DNA of 64,000 nt from Thermoplasmata archaeon (GTDB lineage Archaea; Thermoplasmatota; E2; JACPAO01; JAHFTW01): assembly GCA_023269235.1 (NCBI GenBank), contig JAHFTW010000001.1, positions 312,729 to 376,728 of the forward strand, read 5' to 3'. Below are positions 1 to 8,751 of the stretch, in pieces; position 1 is the stretch's first letter; each line of letters starts with the position of its first letter. Position numbers and translations under genes: made by a program. A model generated the notes under the pieces. It saw only the letters and a program-made list of their open reading frames with translations, searched no databases and was not told the DNA's origin.

Positions 1-672
1 AACTTGCACAAGACGTTCGCAGTCCCCCACGGCGGCGGCGGCCCCGGCGCGGGCCCCATCGGCGTGAAGAAGCGCCTGGAGCCGTTCCTTCCCGTGCCCC
101 GCATCGTCAAGCGCACCGCCGGCGACTTCACGACGGAAGGCATGGAGAGGCACCCGCAGTCGGTCGGCAAGATCAAGGCTGGTTACGGGCAGGGCGCCGC
201 CCTCGTGCGCGCCTACAGCTACATGTGCATGCTCGGCGGCGACGGCATCACCCGCGCGGCCGAGATTGCCTGCCTGAACGCGAGCTACGTCAAGGAGCGT
301 CTCAAGGGCATCCTCGACTTCCCGCACCCCGGCCGCTCCATGCATGAGTTCGTCGCCTCCGCGTCCGGCCTCAAGAAGCGCACCGGCATCACCGCCGGCG
401 ACGTCGGCAAGCGCCTCCTCGACTACGGCCTGCACGCCCCGACGGTCTACTTCCCGCTCCTCGTGCCCGAGGCCATCATGTTCGAGCCCACGGAGTCCGC
501 GACGAAGGACGAGCTGGACCGCTTCATCGCGGCCGTCCAAGCCATCGCCGCCGAGGACCCCGCCCTCGTCCACGCCGCGCCGCACACGACGCCCGTGAAA
601 CGCCTCGACGAGGCCACCGCCGCGAAGAAACTGGTGCTGCGCTGGCACACCTTGGCCCGCCTCGAGGCATGA
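1..672 (+). CDS. gcvPB: Glycine dehydrogenase (decarboxylating) subunit 2, C-terminal fragment
   Basis: The 5' part lies outside the window; the frame is open from base 1. The fragment opens with N-L-H-K-T-F followed by a glycine-rich PHGGGGPGAGPIGV stretch. This is the family signature around the lysine that binds pyridoxal phosphate in the glycine cleavage P-protein. The remaining ~220 residues match the C-terminal half of the archaeal/thermophile two-subunit enzyme (gcvPA/gcvPB). The P-protein decarboxylates glycine and passes the aminomethyl group to the lipoylated H protein. A lipoyl synthase gene at 16502 in the same window fits a need for lipoylated protein. The stop at 670-672 is followed by a 58 bp gap before the next gene. 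Confidence 0.93.
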   Translation, partial: NLHKTFAVPHGGGGPGAGPIGVKKRLEPFLPVPRIVKRTAGDFTTEGMERHPQSVGKIKAGYGQGAALVRAYSYMCMLGGDGITRAAEIACLNASYVKERLKGILDFPHPGRSMHEFVASASGLKKRTGITAGDVGKRLLDYGLHAPTVYFPLLVPEAIMFEPTESATKDELDRFIAAVQAIAAEDPALVHAAPHTTPVKRLDEATAAKKLVLRWHTLARLEA

Positions 673-730
673 CGGCCCCGCCTGGAAACGGTCATCTCCC
701 CCGCCGCAATCGTCGGCCGTCGAGCGTGCG

Positions 731-1891
731 ATGACCAAGTTGCGTGTTGGGCTGCTTGTCAACCCGGTTGCCGGCCTTGGGGGCCCCGCCGCCCTCAAGG
801 GTTCGGACGGCCACTGGCGCGAGGCGCTCGCCGCCGGCTACGCCCCGACCGCCCCCGAGCGGGCGCGCAAGTTCGTCGAGCTCGTGGGCGACGCCGTCGA
901 GTGGGTCACGGTCCCCGGCGCGATGGGCGGCGACCACATCCGCTCCGCCCGCCTGGTTCTGGGCGACGCCAAGCTCGTGATGGGCGACACGACGCGCGAC
1001 GACACGGTGCGCGCCGCCACCGCCTTGCGCGACGCCAAGGTGGACCTTCTGTGCTTCCTGGGCGGCGACGGCACCGCGACCGACGTCAGCAAGGCGGTCG
1101 GTACCGGGACGCCCTGCCTCGGCGTCCCCGCCGGCGTCAAGATTACCAGCCCCGTGTACACGCACGACGTCGCCGAGGCGGCCTGGCTCGTGGCGCAGCT
1201 CCGGCCCGGGTTCGAGACCATCCTGCGCGACACCACTGACCTCGACGAGGAGGCGTACCGCGCCGGCGACGTGGACATCACCCTCACCGGGAACCTCAAG
1301 GTCCCGCTCAGCCCCGCCATCCAGGACGGCAAGGTCGCCACCTCGCACGAGACGCCGATGGGCCCCCTCGTCGAGCAGGTCCTGCGCGAATGGGACACCG
1401 ACGCGCTCACCTTCGTCGGCGCCGGCTCCGTCTGCCAGGCCGTGAAGGCGCAGTTCTGGGGCAAGCCCACGCTCCTGGGGGTGGACGGCATCACCGGCTC
1501 CCGCATCGTGCAGGCCGACCTGGACGCCCACCGCATCGAGGCGCTCGTGGCGGAGCAGCAGACGAAGGGCGGCGCCGTCCGCATCGTGCTCTCCACCATC
1601 GGCGGCCAGGGCATGCTCCTGGGACGCGGCACGCAGATGTTCACGCCCGCCATCCTGCGCAAAGTCGGGTGGGAAAACATCCGCGTCGTCGCCCCGCCGG
1701 AGAAGCTCCTGGGGCTCAAAGGGCTCCACATCGACACCGGCGACGCCGAGCTGGACGCCTCCGCCCCCAAGCACATCCGCGTCACGACGGGATGGAACGA
1801 GACGCGCCTGATGCGCTTGCTCGCGGGTGCCCGCGCTCCGCCCGACGCCAACGGCGAGCATGGCAAGACCGCGGCCGCGCCCACCCCTTAG
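731..1891 (+). CDS. COG3199-type ATP/polyphosphate NAD kinase family protein
   Basis: 386 residues. The N-terminus (KLRVGLLVNPVAGLGG) and the GGDGT signature at residues 111-115, followed by GVPAGVK near 131, are typical of the archaeal COG3199 branch of the NAD kinase/diacylglycerol kinase fold. The predicted reaction is phosphorylation of NAD to NADP in the cytoplasm. The length is normal for COG3199, which is longer than bacterial NadK because of a C-terminal domain; here that region contains the TIGGQGMLLGRGTQ segment also typical of this family. The ATG at 731 has no strong Shine-Dalgarno sequence. An OsmC gene follows after 35 bp. The exact phosphate donor cannot be read from the sequence. 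Confidence 0.88.
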   Translation: MTKLRVGLLVNPVAGLGGPAALKGSDGHWREALAAGYAPTAPERARKFVELVGDAVEWVTVPGAMGGDHIRSARLVLGDAKLVMGDTTRDDTVRAATALRDAKVDLLCFLGGDGTATDVSKAVGTGTPCLGVPAGVKITSPVYTHDVAEAAWLVAQLRPGFETILRDTTDLDEEAYRAGDVDITLTGNLKVPLSPAIQDGKVATSHETPMGPLVEQVLREWDTDALTFVGAGSVCQAVKAQFWGKPTLLGVDGITGSRIVQADLDAHRIEALVAEQQTKGGAVRIVLSTIGGQGMLLGRGTQMFTPAILRKVGWENIRVVAPPEKLLGLKGLHIDTGDAELDASAPKHIRVTTGWNETRLMRLLAGARAPPDANGEHGKTAAAPTP

Positions 1892-1926
1892 GAACGCCTT
1901 TTCACTCGCCCTGGGCTCAGCGCCGC

Positions 1927-2328
1927 ATGGACTTGGAGCTCGCCACCGCCACCCCCACCAGCCCCGTCGCCGTGACGGTGAAGGCGCGCCGCCACACGAT
2001 CGTCCAGGACAAGCCCGAGGCCTCCGGCGGCAAGGACACCGGCCCGATGGCCTCCGAGCTGCTGCTCGCGGGTCTGCTCGCCTGCCAGAACAGCACGTTC
2101 GTCAAGGTCGCGGCCAAGCGCCGCGTCGAGGCCCGCGTCGTCTCCCTCGAGGGCGAGCTCGGCTTCCTGGACGGCGACATCGCGGCCATCCGCGTCCGAT
2201 TCCGCCTCGCCGCGCCGGCGTCGGTCGCGGATGATGCCCTCGCCACGCTGCTCCGGCTCACGGACAAGAGCTGCACCATCAGCAAGGTGCTCAAGGTCCC
2301 GGTCGAGGGGACCTACACCCGCGTCTGA
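1927..2328 (+). CDS. OsmC family thiol peroxidase-like protein
   Basis: 133 residues, the usual length of the OsmC/Ohr fold. Both redox cysteines expected in the family are present: Cys53 in the LLACQNS helix and Cys116 in DKSCTISK. The role is probably organic hydroperoxide reduction or a related thiol-dependent detoxification in the cytoplasm. The frame is open far upstream, but family alignment and the ATG at 1927 give MDLELAT as the likely N-terminus. Its 3' end overlaps the convergent CYTH gene by 16 bp. Confidence 0.85.
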   Translation: MDLELATATPTSPVAVTVKARRHTIVQDKPEASGGKDTGPMASELLLAGLLACQNSTFVKVAAKRRVEARVVSLEGELGFLDGDIAAIRVRFRLAAPASVADDALATLLRLTDKSCTISKVLKVPVEGTYTRV

Positions 2329-2846
2329 GCGGCGAGAAGGATCTCGAGGTAGCTGCGCCGCTCCGGGCGGACGCCGTCCAAGCCGAGCCGCCGGACCGCC
2401 TCCGCCATGCGCCGCCGCGCCTCTTCGGCGTCGGTCCCCATTGCCTCGACCTCGACGTAGGAGCCGACGCCGTCCACCTGGTCGAGGGCCACCTCCACGC
2501 CCAGGCCGTCGAGCCGATGGGACTCGCGCCGCTTGCGGACGCGGTGAACGGCCTGGAACCCGAGCGAGGCGAGCAAGGCCGACGGGTCCTCGACGACGGC
2601 CACGGTCTGCTCCAGCCGCGCCTTGGCGGCGCCGGCCTGCTTGGGGCCCTTGTAAGTGAGCTCCAACGTCCCCGCGGCACTGCGCAGCCGGAGCGCCTCG
2701 TCCGTGGCGGCGAAGTCGCGTTGGGGATGCCGGAAGAACGTGTCCTCCTGGTCCGAGACCCCGAGCGGGGCCGCGCCCAGCGCGCGCAGGGCGTCGCGGA
2801 CCGGTCCAAAGTCGGCGAGCGGGAGCTTCACCTCGACCTCGAGCAT
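2313..2846 (-). CDS. CYTH domain protein (CyaB-like, class IV adenylyl cyclase/triphosphatase superfamily)
   Basis: 177 residues starting MLEVEVK, which carries the ExExK signature (Glu3, Glu5, Lys7) of the CYTH triphosphate tunnel fold. Archaeal CyaB-like proteins of this length are usually annotated as class IV adenylate cyclases, but most probably act on other triphosphates; substrate unknown. The RLR near residue 55 and the basic R-K-R-R cluster in the second half would line the tunnel. The start codon is at 2844-2846. The intergenic space to the divergent lipoprotein gene is only 50 bp. The gene converges on and overlaps OsmC by 16 bp. Confidence 0.82.
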   Translation of the reverse strand: MLEVEVKLPLADFGPVRDALRALGAAPLGVSDQEDTFFRHPQRDFAATDEALRLRSAAGTLELTYKGPKQAGAAKARLEQTVAVVEDPSALLASLGFQAVHRVRKRRESHRLDGLGVEVALDQVDGVGSYVEVEAMGTDAEEARRRMAEAVRRLGLDGVRPERRSYLEILLAAQTRV

Positions 2847-2896
2847 GACCCTGCGAGCATCCAAGCGCCTATCAGGTTGACGCGCGTCGCTCCAGC

Positions 2897-3568
2897 GTGA
2901 AGATGGCGACCGTGGGGCTCCTGGTGGCGGCGTTGCTGCTGCCCGGTTGCCTGGACCCCTACCGCGTCCACGTGGACGAGGGGGCGGTCGCGCGCGGCGG
3001 CGTCGCCTGGGTCCGCAGCGACCTGGGCGGCCAATCGGGCGGCTTCCTTGGCTCCAACACGGTGGAGACGGACTACACGTTCTCGCCCTCCAGCCAGCCG
3101 CCCTACCCGGGCGTGCTGCAGCTCTTCGGCCTGCGGGAGAGCTCGCGCCGTTCCACGACGGAGCTTCTGGCCCTCGCGCGCACCGCCGTGGACAACGCAA
3201 CGGCGGCGCAGCACATCGAGGTGGAGGGCAAAGGGACGAGCGGCACCCGCACGCTGCGCAACGGCCTCTCGACCCAGTGGTTCGCCCTCGAAGGCACCGT
3301 CGCCGGCAACGGCGGGCTCTTCTCGGCGAGCACGCGGGTGCGCATCCTCGGCGAGGCGGGCTACGACGGCCAGAGCAGCACGCACCTCATCGCGGTCGGC
3401 ATTGCCCAGGTGGAGTCCACTACCTGCCCGCCCGTCAACATCGCAGGCGCCTGCCAGATTCGCAGCGACATGCGCACCTGGACCTCGCTCGCCGGCGACA
3501 CCAAGGGCAGCGTGGACGGCGCCGTGAGCCAAAACGGCCTTCTCGACAACGTGGTGACCCATGACTGA
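2897..3568 (+). CDS. Secreted lipoprotein of unknown function
   Basis: 223 residues from GTG 2897 (an ATG two codons later is an alternative). The N-terminus has a short hydrophobic signal ending LLLPGC, a lipobox, so the mature protein is probably lipid-anchored at Cys18 and faces outside. The rest is a Ser/Thr/Gly-rich beta-looking domain with no motif I recognise; cysteines near the C-terminus (TTCPP and GACQI) may form a disulphide. Its stop overlaps the start of the next gene by 8 bp (ATGACTGA), so it is translationally coupled to the RNA methyltransferase, an odd pairing. Confidence 0.72.
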   Translation: MKMATVGLLVAALLLPGCLDPYRVHVDEGAVARGGVAWVRSDLGGQSGGFLGSNTVETDYTFSPSSQPPYPGVLQLFGLRESSRRSTTELLALARTAVDNATAAQHIEVEGKGTSGTRTLRNGLSTQWFALEGTVAGNGGLFSASTRVRILGEAGYDGQSSTHLIAVGIAQVESTTCPPVNIAGACQIRSDMRTWTSLAGDTKGSVDGAVSQNGLLDNVVTHD

Positions 3569-4574
3569 ACCGGACTTCCCCGTCGCGCGCTTCGCCGCCG
3601 GCCCCAAGATTCGCGAGTGGAGCCGCAAGCACGGATTTAGCGACTGGATGGTCGCCCGCATCCTCCAGCTCACCGACCGGCCCGCCGACGTCCTGGAAGG
3701 GCTCCTCCACCGGCCGCCGCGCTACTTGCGCGCCAACCCGTTGCGCGCCAGCGTCGAGGAGGTCCTGTCGCGCCTTGAGGCGAAGAACTTCAGCCTCGCC
3801 CGCAACGAGCTGGACCCGAACATCCTCAAGCTCCGCCAGGCCCCCATCAGCCCGGGCGCCACCATCGAGCACATGCAGGGCCTCACGACGCCGCAGGACC
3901 TCGCCTCCGCGAGCGCCCCGCTCGCGCTCGGGGCCCAGCCCGGCGACATCGTGGCCGACCTCGCCGCGGCCCCCGGCGTCAAGACGCTCCACGTCGCCGG
4001 CGACCTCGCGGGCGGCGGCCTGCGCGAGCGCGGCGCCATCATCGCCGTCGAGCCCGACGCCGACCGCATGCGCGCCCTCCGCTTCAACCTCGAGCGCTGC
4101 GGCGCCACAAGCGTCGTGATGCGCAACCACACGGCGCAGGAGCTGCCCGGCAAGGCCTGGGCCGACCGCGTCCTCCTCGACGCCCCCTGCACCGGCGAGG
4201 GCACCATCCCGAAGGACAAGAACCGCCGGCACGGCAAGCCCGAGGAGGTCACCGCGATGGCGGCCTTGCAGCGCGAGCTGGTGGACGCGGCCGACCGCAT
4301 CCTCAAGCCGGGCGGCACGCTTGTGTACGCGACCTGCACGTTCGCGCCCGAGGAAAACGAGGCCCAGGTCAGCCGCCTCGTCGGCAAGGGCTACCGCGTC
4401 GAGCCGCTCGGCTTCGACCGCGTCGCCTCGGTGCCTCTCGTCCCCGGCGTCACGCAGTGGCCCGGCCTGGAGCTGGACCCCTCCGTGGCCCGCGCCCGCC
4501 ACTTCCTGCCGGGTGTCCACCCGACCCTCGGCTTCTTCGTCGCCAAGCTCACCAAGCGGGAGCGCGCGATATGA
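3561..4574 (+). CDS. RNA (cytosine-5)-methyltransferase, NOL1/NOP2/Sun family
   Basis: 337 residues. The SAM-binding motif I DLAAAPGVKT is at about 133-142. The two catalytic cysteines of RNA m5C enzymes are both present: Cys210 in DAPCTGEGT (motif IV) and Cys259 in YATCTF (motif VI). Archaeal members methylate tRNA or rRNA cytosines; the target cannot be assigned from sequence. A PUA-domain gene follows 67 bp downstream. In many archaea and eukaryotes the PUA module is fused to this enzyme, which suggests the two proteins act together on RNA. The start ATG is embedded in the stop of the upstream lipoprotein gene. Confidence 0.93.
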   Translation: MTEPDFPVARFAAGPKIREWSRKHGFSDWMVARILQLTDRPADVLEGLLHRPPRYLRANPLRASVEEVLSRLEAKNFSLARNELDPNILKLRQAPISPGATIEHMQGLTTPQDLASASAPLALGAQPGDIVADLAAAPGVKTLHVAGDLAGGGLRERGAIIAVEPDADRMRALRFNLERCGATSVVMRNHTAQELPGKAWADRVLLDAPCTGEGTIPKDKNRRHGKPEEVTAMAALQRELVDAADRILKPGGTLVYATCTFAPEENEAQVSRLVGKGYRVEPLGFDRVASVPLVPGVTQWPGLELDPSVARARHFLPGVHPTLGFFVAKLTKRERAI

Positions 4575-4641
4575 CGCAGCAGCGGCATGGCGCAGCCGAA
4601 GGCGGACCCTCCGGTTCGCGCAGCGGGACGGAGGGGGCCCT

Positions 4642-5157
4642 ATGAGGCAGGCCAACCTGGAGGAGGAGACCGCCGTCCTCGGTTTCCTCGAGGCCATGGA
4701 GAAAGGCCTCTCCATGAAGGTCCTCTCGGGGGGCGCCCTCGGCGTCGTGGAGCGCGACGGCATCCAGTTCGCTGTCCTCACCAGCCAGGCGCTCCTTAGC
4801 CTGCCGCAAGACCTTCTCGCGGGCGCCGAGGCGGCGGGCCTTCCCCTGGGCGTCCTCGAAGGCGACGGGTTCCATCTTGACCTGCAGGGCGCCGCCCTTG
4901 TCGCCGTCCACACCAAGGCGCAGACCTGCCGCGTCACCGAGCAGGCCGCCAAGCTGTTCCTCTACGGCCGCAACGTCCTGGGCGACTCCGTGGTCTGGCA
5001 CGAGCCCGGCCTCAAGCGCGGCGACGCCTGCATCGTCTGCAACGGCCGCGGCGAATCCCTCGGCCTCGGCGTCGTCGTCGGCCCCTTCAAGGGGATGCGC
5101 GAGGCCGTAAAGCCGGTGCAGGATCTCGGGACGTACTTGCGCGACCAGGACGAATGA
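4642..5157 (+). CDS. PUA domain RNA-binding protein (NIP7-like)
   Basis: 171 residues from ATG 4642, which is preceded by a clear purine-rich ribosome binding site at 4630-4637. The C-terminal half (FLYGRNVLGDSVVW..GDACIVCNGRGESLGLG) is a PUA domain. The overall two-domain size fits archaeal NIP7-like proteins and PUA proteins associated with Sun-type methyltransferases. It lies directly after the m5C methyltransferase and 3 bp before a Nudix gene, so the three are probably one transcription unit. Its likely role is rRNA/tRNA binding during modification or ribosome biogenesis; which of these is inference. Confidence 0.8.
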   Translation: MRQANLEEETAVLGFLEAMEKGLSMKVLSGGALGVVERDGIQFAVLTSQALLSLPQDLLAGAEAAGLPLGVLEGDGFHLDLQGAALVAVHTKAQTCRVTEQAAKLFLYGRNVLGDSVVWHEPGLKRGDACIVCNGRGESLGLGVVVGPFKGMREAVKPVQDLGTYLRDQDE

Positions 5158-5160
5158 CTC

Positions 5161-5580
5161 ATGATGATTGAACCCCCCGCGCCGCATGCCAAGGAGTACA
5201 CGGTCATCGTCGCCGTCCGCTCCAGCGCCGCGGGAAACGAGTTCCTCATGGTGCGCCACATCAAGCGTGGCTGGGAGTTGCCGGGCGGCAAGCTTGAGGC
5301 CAACGAGGGCCCCGTCCATTGCGCCTTGCGCGAGTTCCGCGAGGAGACCGGCCACCTGCTCTCGTCGCCGCATTACGTCGTCAAGCTGCGCAAGCCCAAC
5401 GGCATCTGCCACGTCTTCACGGGCGGACTTGGCGCGGCCGTCGAGGGCACCAAACCCGACCCCAAGGAGGCCGTCGTGGAGTACCGGTGGTTCAGCCGCC
5501 TGCCGCGCGCGGAGGGCCTCGCCTTCCCAGATGATCCCTACGACGAGATCGGCGCCAAGCTGGGCATCACGTTCGGCTGA
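5161..5580 (+). CDS. Nudix hydrolase
   Basis: 139 residues with a complete Nudix box at residues 43-66: G-x5-E, then seven residues, then REFREETGHL, matching GX5EX7REUXEEXGU. It would hydrolyse a nucleoside diphosphate linked to another moiety, with Mg2+ held by the RExxEE glutamates. Substrate is not predictable; the size resembles 8-oxo-dGTP/general housecleaning enzymes. The start codon (ATG 5161) is 3 bp after the PUA gene stop, indicating co-transcription. The convergent winged-helix gene ends 12 bp downstream. Confidence 0.88.
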   Translation: MMIEPPAPHAKEYTVIVAVRSSAAGNEFLMVRHIKRGWELPGGKLEANEGPVHCALREFREETGHLLSSPHYVVKLRKPNGICHVFTGGLGAAVEGTKPDPKEAVVEYRWFSRLPRAEGLAFPDDPYDEIGAKLGITFG

Positions 5581-5592
5581 GACGCCGGCCCG

Positions 5593-6114
5593 TCAGCCGT
5601 ACAGGCTGGCCCACAGGTCCGCGAACTCGGTGCGCATGTCCGGCGTCGGCTGGTACGCAAGCAGGAGGGCCAGGAGGCGCGCGCGGTCCGCCGGTTCGAA
5701 GCGGCCGTCCGCGCTCTTGCGCACGACGCCGGCCGCCTCCAGCTTGCGCAGGTGGAAGCTGAGTTTGCTCTTGCCGAGGCCCAGGTCGTCGCAGATGCGC
5801 TTGTGCTGCACGGCCTCCTCCTGGTCAAGGAGATAGAGTGTGATCTGGAGCGGCAGCTTGGCGCGCAGGGCCCCCAGCGCGTCGCGTTCGCGGGCGGAGG
5901 GGGCCGCCGCGTCGCCCTTCGCAAAGAGGCGGGCGTAGCGCTCGTCCCGTTCGACGCGCACGAGGCCATTCTGGCCGAGGATGGCGAGGTGGTACTCGAC
6001 GAGGGCGACGGAGGTCTCGAGCTGGCGTGCAAGCTCCCTCACATGGAGGCCGGGGTAGGCCTGGATGGTCGCGTAGATGCGGCGGCGGATGTCGAGGTCG
6101 AGGGGGCCGCCCAT
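5593..6114 (-). CDS. Double winged-helix transcriptional regulator
   Basis: 173 residues. Two winged helix-turn-helix units are visible: residues ~8-60 (IRRRIYATIQAYPGLHVREL..SVALVEYHLAIL) and ~90-150 (LPLQITLYLLDQEEAVQHKRI..LGLGKSKLSFHLRKL). Each has the ArsR-like pattern of helix, recognition helix and YHL/FHL. No metal-binding cysteines are seen. Such paired wHTH proteins are common in Thermoplasmatota-like and haloarchaeal genomes. It is followed 9 bp on (minus strand order: upstream) by a small membrane protein and then an exported protein, so it probably regulates this surface module. The ligand or signal is unknown. Confidence 0.8.
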   Translation of the reverse strand: MGGPLDLDIRRRIYATIQAYPGLHVRELARQLETSVALVEYHLAILGQNGLVRVERDERYARLFAKGDAAAPSARERDALGALRAKLPLQITLYLLDQEEAVQHKRICDDLGLGKSKLSFHLRKLEAAGVVRKSADGRFEPADRARLLALLLAYQPTPDMRTEFADLWASLYG

Positions 6115-6123
6115 GCGGACGTC

Positions 6124-6438
6124 TCAGCTCCGGCGCAGGAAGGGCGCGACGAGCAGGAGGACGATGCCGAGGTCGAACGCGCTGTTGAGGAACTCCAGAT
6201 GGCCGTGGCCGAGCGGGAAGTCGGCCGGGACCTCCGCGCTCTGGGAGGGGTCCTGCAGGAGGGCGTATCCAGTGACGAGGCTCTTGACGCAGAACAGGGC
6301 AAAGGCCCACTTCACGTAGCCGAGCTTCGCGTTGCCGGACTTCTCCTGCGCGCGTGCGGCGAGGATGGCGAGCGCGAGGCTGACGATCGCGACGCCGCCG
6401 ACGAGGACGACAGCGATTCCTTCATGGAACAGGACCAT
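6124..6438 (-). CDS. Small integral membrane protein
   Basis: 104 residues from ATG 6438. Three hydrophobic segments are visible: ~8-28 (IAVVLVGGVAIVSLALAILA), ~44-62 (WAFALFCVKSLVTGYALL) and ~85-100 (SAFDLGIVLLLVAPFL). The loop HGHLEFLNS with two histidines and an acidic residue lies before the last segment and could bind metal, but no family motif is recognised. It lies between the exported His-Gly protein (6485) and the double winged-helix regulator (6114) on the same strand with short gaps, so it is likely part of that operon. Confidence 0.65.
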   Translation of the reverse strand: MVLFHEGIAVVLVGGVAIVSLALAILAARAQEKSGNAKLGYVKWAFALFCVKSLVTGYALLQDPSQSAEVPADFPLGHGHLEFLNSAFDLGIVLLLVAPFLRRS

Positions 6439-6484
6439 GCGTTCCTGCGAGGCCGGCGCAGGGGCAAAGGCTTGGCGGTCCGGC

Positions 6485-7522
6485 TCAGGCGGCGCGGCGG
6501 CGCGCGAGGGCGGCGAGGCCGACGAGGAGCAGGCCGGTGGGCGGCCCGATGGCCGAGGAGGATGCGGTGCCTTCCGGGGCCGGCGGGGGGGTCGTCTGGT
6601 CGCCGACATGCAGCGTGCCGTCGGGGTCGAGCGCGACTGGCGTGCGGCCGCCGACGTCGGTGAAGATGTCCAGATCCAATGGCGCGGAGCCAACGTGGTC
6701 CACGACCAGGCCGAAGGTCAGGTTGCCCGACGGGCCCAGCGGAGCGGTCGTGGTGCCGGCGAGACGGTAGCCCCAACCGGTGTCGCTGCGCGGCAGGACG
6801 TAGACGTGCTGGCCGCCCTTCGCAAGGACGCTCTGGACGTGGAAGGTGATGTTGCCTGCGCCGGGCTGCTCCGTCGTCACGGCGACGTAGCCGGTGGGGG
6901 CCGCCGCCACGACCTCCTTTACCAGGAGGCCCTTGCCAGGGATGGCGGTGGGGTCGTCGTAGAACAGGAGGCCGTTCGTGCCCGGAACGGGGATGCCTCC
7001 AGGGGCGACGTCGCGCAGGTCCCCTGCGACGCGGGACTCCACCAAGGTGACGCCGACGACATCGCCCGGGGCGACGCCTGCGTGCTGGAAGGAGACGAAC
7101 GCGCGCTGGACGTGGAGGGCCCGCTCGGCCGCGTCGGTCGCGGTCAAGAGGGTGTCGAAGTCGCTCGTGAAGGTCTGGCCGTCCGTGGTGCTGAGGGTGC
7201 GCACGAGCGGGCCCTTCGGGGTCTGGAAGGTGAAGGAGACGGTCCACAGCTGGCCCGGGACGGGGACGCTGTTGGCGCGGTCGCCGTACAGCTCCGCGCG
7301 AAGGTAGAGGCCGTCGCCCGCCGCGCCAGGGCCGACTGTGTTGTCATGGGCGAAGCCGAGGAAGACCTCGTTGATGTCGTAACCGCCGTAGGGCTCGATG
7401 GCGTCGGAGCCCTCGTCGTTGAGGAGGTGGACCTCGAGCTCGCTGGCCTCGAAGACGCCGTGGGCGGCCCCCGTTGGCACCAGCGCGACGAGCAGGAACG
7501 GAATCAGGGCCCAGGGACGCAT
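6485..7522 (-). CDS. Secreted, membrane-anchored protein with predicted N-terminal histidine
   Basis: 345 residues from ATG 7522. A signal peptide (MRPWALIPFLLVALVPTGAA) ends in an A-x-A-like site just before His-Gly, so the mature protein would begin with His. The body is beta-rich with GxY and DG turns. The C-terminus has a Pro/Ser/Thr linker, one hydrophobic helix and an RRR tail, like archaeal surface anchors. Two adjacent genes on the other strand encode similar proteins, also with AHG at the signal cleavage point, followed by a CopC-CopD fusion. I therefore infer a surface copper or redox role; no named family is recognised. Confidence 0.75.
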   Translation of the reverse strand: MRPWALIPFLLVALVPTGAAHGVFEASELEVHLLNDEGSDAIEPYGGYDINEVFLGFAHDNTVGPGAAGDGLYLRAELYGDRANSVPVPGQLWTVSFTFQTPKGPLVRTLSTTDGQTFTSDFDTLLTATDAAERALHVQRAFVSFQHAGVAPGDVVGVTLVESRVAGDLRDVAPGGIPVPGTNGLLFYDDPTAIPGKGLLVKEVVAAAPTGYVAVTTEQPGAGNITFHVQSVLAKGGQHVYVLPRSDTGWGYRLAGTTTAPLGPSGNLTFGLVVDHVGSAPLDLDIFTDVGGRTPVALDPDGTLHVGDQTTPPPAPEGTASSSAIGPPTGLLLVGLAALARRRAA

Positions 7523-7610
7523 CGCGCTGCCGAGGCAACGCGGGCTTGAAGGGGTTTGTCGTGGCGACGCGAACAGAGCCCTGAGTCGGGCGTCTAGTTC
7601 AAAGAACGAC

Positions 7611-7620
7611 AAAGTTTATG
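7611..7620 (+). promoter_or_regulatory. TATA box for leaderless transcript of 7644 gene
   Basis: The box AAAGTTTATG is AT-rich in a GC-rich surround and ends 24 nt before the GTG start at 7644. That spacing places transcription start at or next to the start codon, as in leaderless archaeal mRNAs. It lies in the 121 bp divergent gap between two secreted-protein genes. Confidence 0.6.
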
Positions 7621-7643
7621 GCTCGGCCATTTTTAGTCAATTT

Positions 7644-8735
7644 GTGAACAAACGGTTGCTGTTTTCCTGGGCGGCGCTTGCGCTCTGCTCGCTCCCCATC
7701 GTCGCCGCCCACGGCGCGGCCCCGACGCGCGAGATTGACACCCGCGTGCTCCAAGATGACGACGGCACGGCAGGCTACACGCCTGACACCTGCGCCCCTG
7801 TGCCAGGCTGCCCCTTCGCCTCCGGAGCGCCTGACCTCCTGGCCCTGGACCTCCGCGAGGCCAGCACCGCGGACGGCCAGCCTGTGCTGTGGTTCCGCGC
7901 CGCGTACCAGACCGAGGTCCCGGCAGGCCCGAAGGCCATCCACATCACCCTGACGGCCGCCGGCAAAGCGCACGAGCTGGACTTCACCAGCGCCGACGGC
8001 GTCGCGTTCACCAGCGGGACGTTCGCCAAGGTCGTCGGCCCCACCCCCATCGGCGACGGCCACCCGAAGGCCCTCGATGGCATGCTGTTCCCGAGCGCCC
8101 TCGGCCTTGGCCCCGGCGACACCCTCACGGGCATCTCCGTCGAAAGCCACGGCGCCGGCAATGCCGGCGACCTGATGCCGGGCGGCTGGAGCCCGTCGGA
8201 GGGAGTCGAGGTGGCCCCCATCCCGAACCCCGCGGAGTCGGAACGGTCCTTCCCCGGCGCCTACACGCTGTCCGGTCCAGCCCCACTGCTGCGCATGATG
8301 GCGATGGGGGCGCTCGACTTGACCGCCGCGAAGGGCCTCGTGATGGTCCACGTCGAGAACGCGCTCTCCGCGACGCAGCAGTTCGCCAACCTCTCCGTGA
8401 CCGCGCCGGCCGGCGTCGTCGCCACCTTCGACCCGGCCTCCGTCGCCCTCGATGGCGGCGCCGCCAAGATGGCGACCCTCCGGCTTGTCAAGGCGACCGG
8501 CGATGGAGTCCTCAACGTCACCGTGCGCAGCGACCTCGGCGCCTACGCCGTCCTCTCCATCCCCTACCAGGGGGCGCCGGCCCACCACGACTCCAACACG
8601 ACGGCCCTCCCGGGTTCCGGCACGGGCGACGCGACGAGCCGCCTCCCAGGACCGTCGTCCAGCCACGCCACGCCGTTGCCGCTGCCGTTCCTGGCCATGG
8701 CCGTCTCCCTCCTGGTGGCCCGGCGACGCCGCTAG
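7644..8735 (+). CDS. Secreted, membrane-anchored protein with predicted N-terminal histidine (paralogue 1)
   Basis: 363 residues from GTG 7644 (MNKRLLFSW). The signal peptide ends IVAA just before His-Gly. Just after, C-x6-C (DTCAPVPGCPF) and the motif DLLALDLREA are shared with the next protein (GNCRG..DLIALDLQE), as are LGLGPGDTL, GDLMPGGW and the beta-sandwich segment near residue 300. The C-terminal region is a Ser/Thr/Pro linker, a hydrophobic helix and RRRR. The start is chosen because the TATA box at 7611-7620 sits about 27 nt upstream and no ribosome binding site is needed. The function is probably extracytoplasmic, with copper binding through the N-terminal His as an inference from the CopC-CopD neighbour. 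Confidence 0.75.
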   Translation: MNKRLLFSWAALALCSLPIVAAHGAAPTREIDTRVLQDDDGTAGYTPDTCAPVPGCPFASGAPDLLALDLREASTADGQPVLWFRAAYQTEVPAGPKAIHITLTAAGKAHELDFTSADGVAFTSGTFAKVVGPTPIGDGHPKALDGMLFPSALGLGPGDTLTGISVESHGAGNAGDLMPGGWSPSEGVEVAPIPNPAESERSFPGAYTLSGPAPLLRMMAMGALDLTAAKGLVMVHVENALSATQQFANLSVTAPAGVVATFDPASVALDGGAAKMATLRLVKATGDGVLNVTVRSDLGAYAVLSIPYQGAPAHHDSNTTALPGSGTGDATSRLPGPSSSHATPLPLPFLAMAVSLLVARRRR

Positions 8736-8751
8736 GACGCGACAACAACCC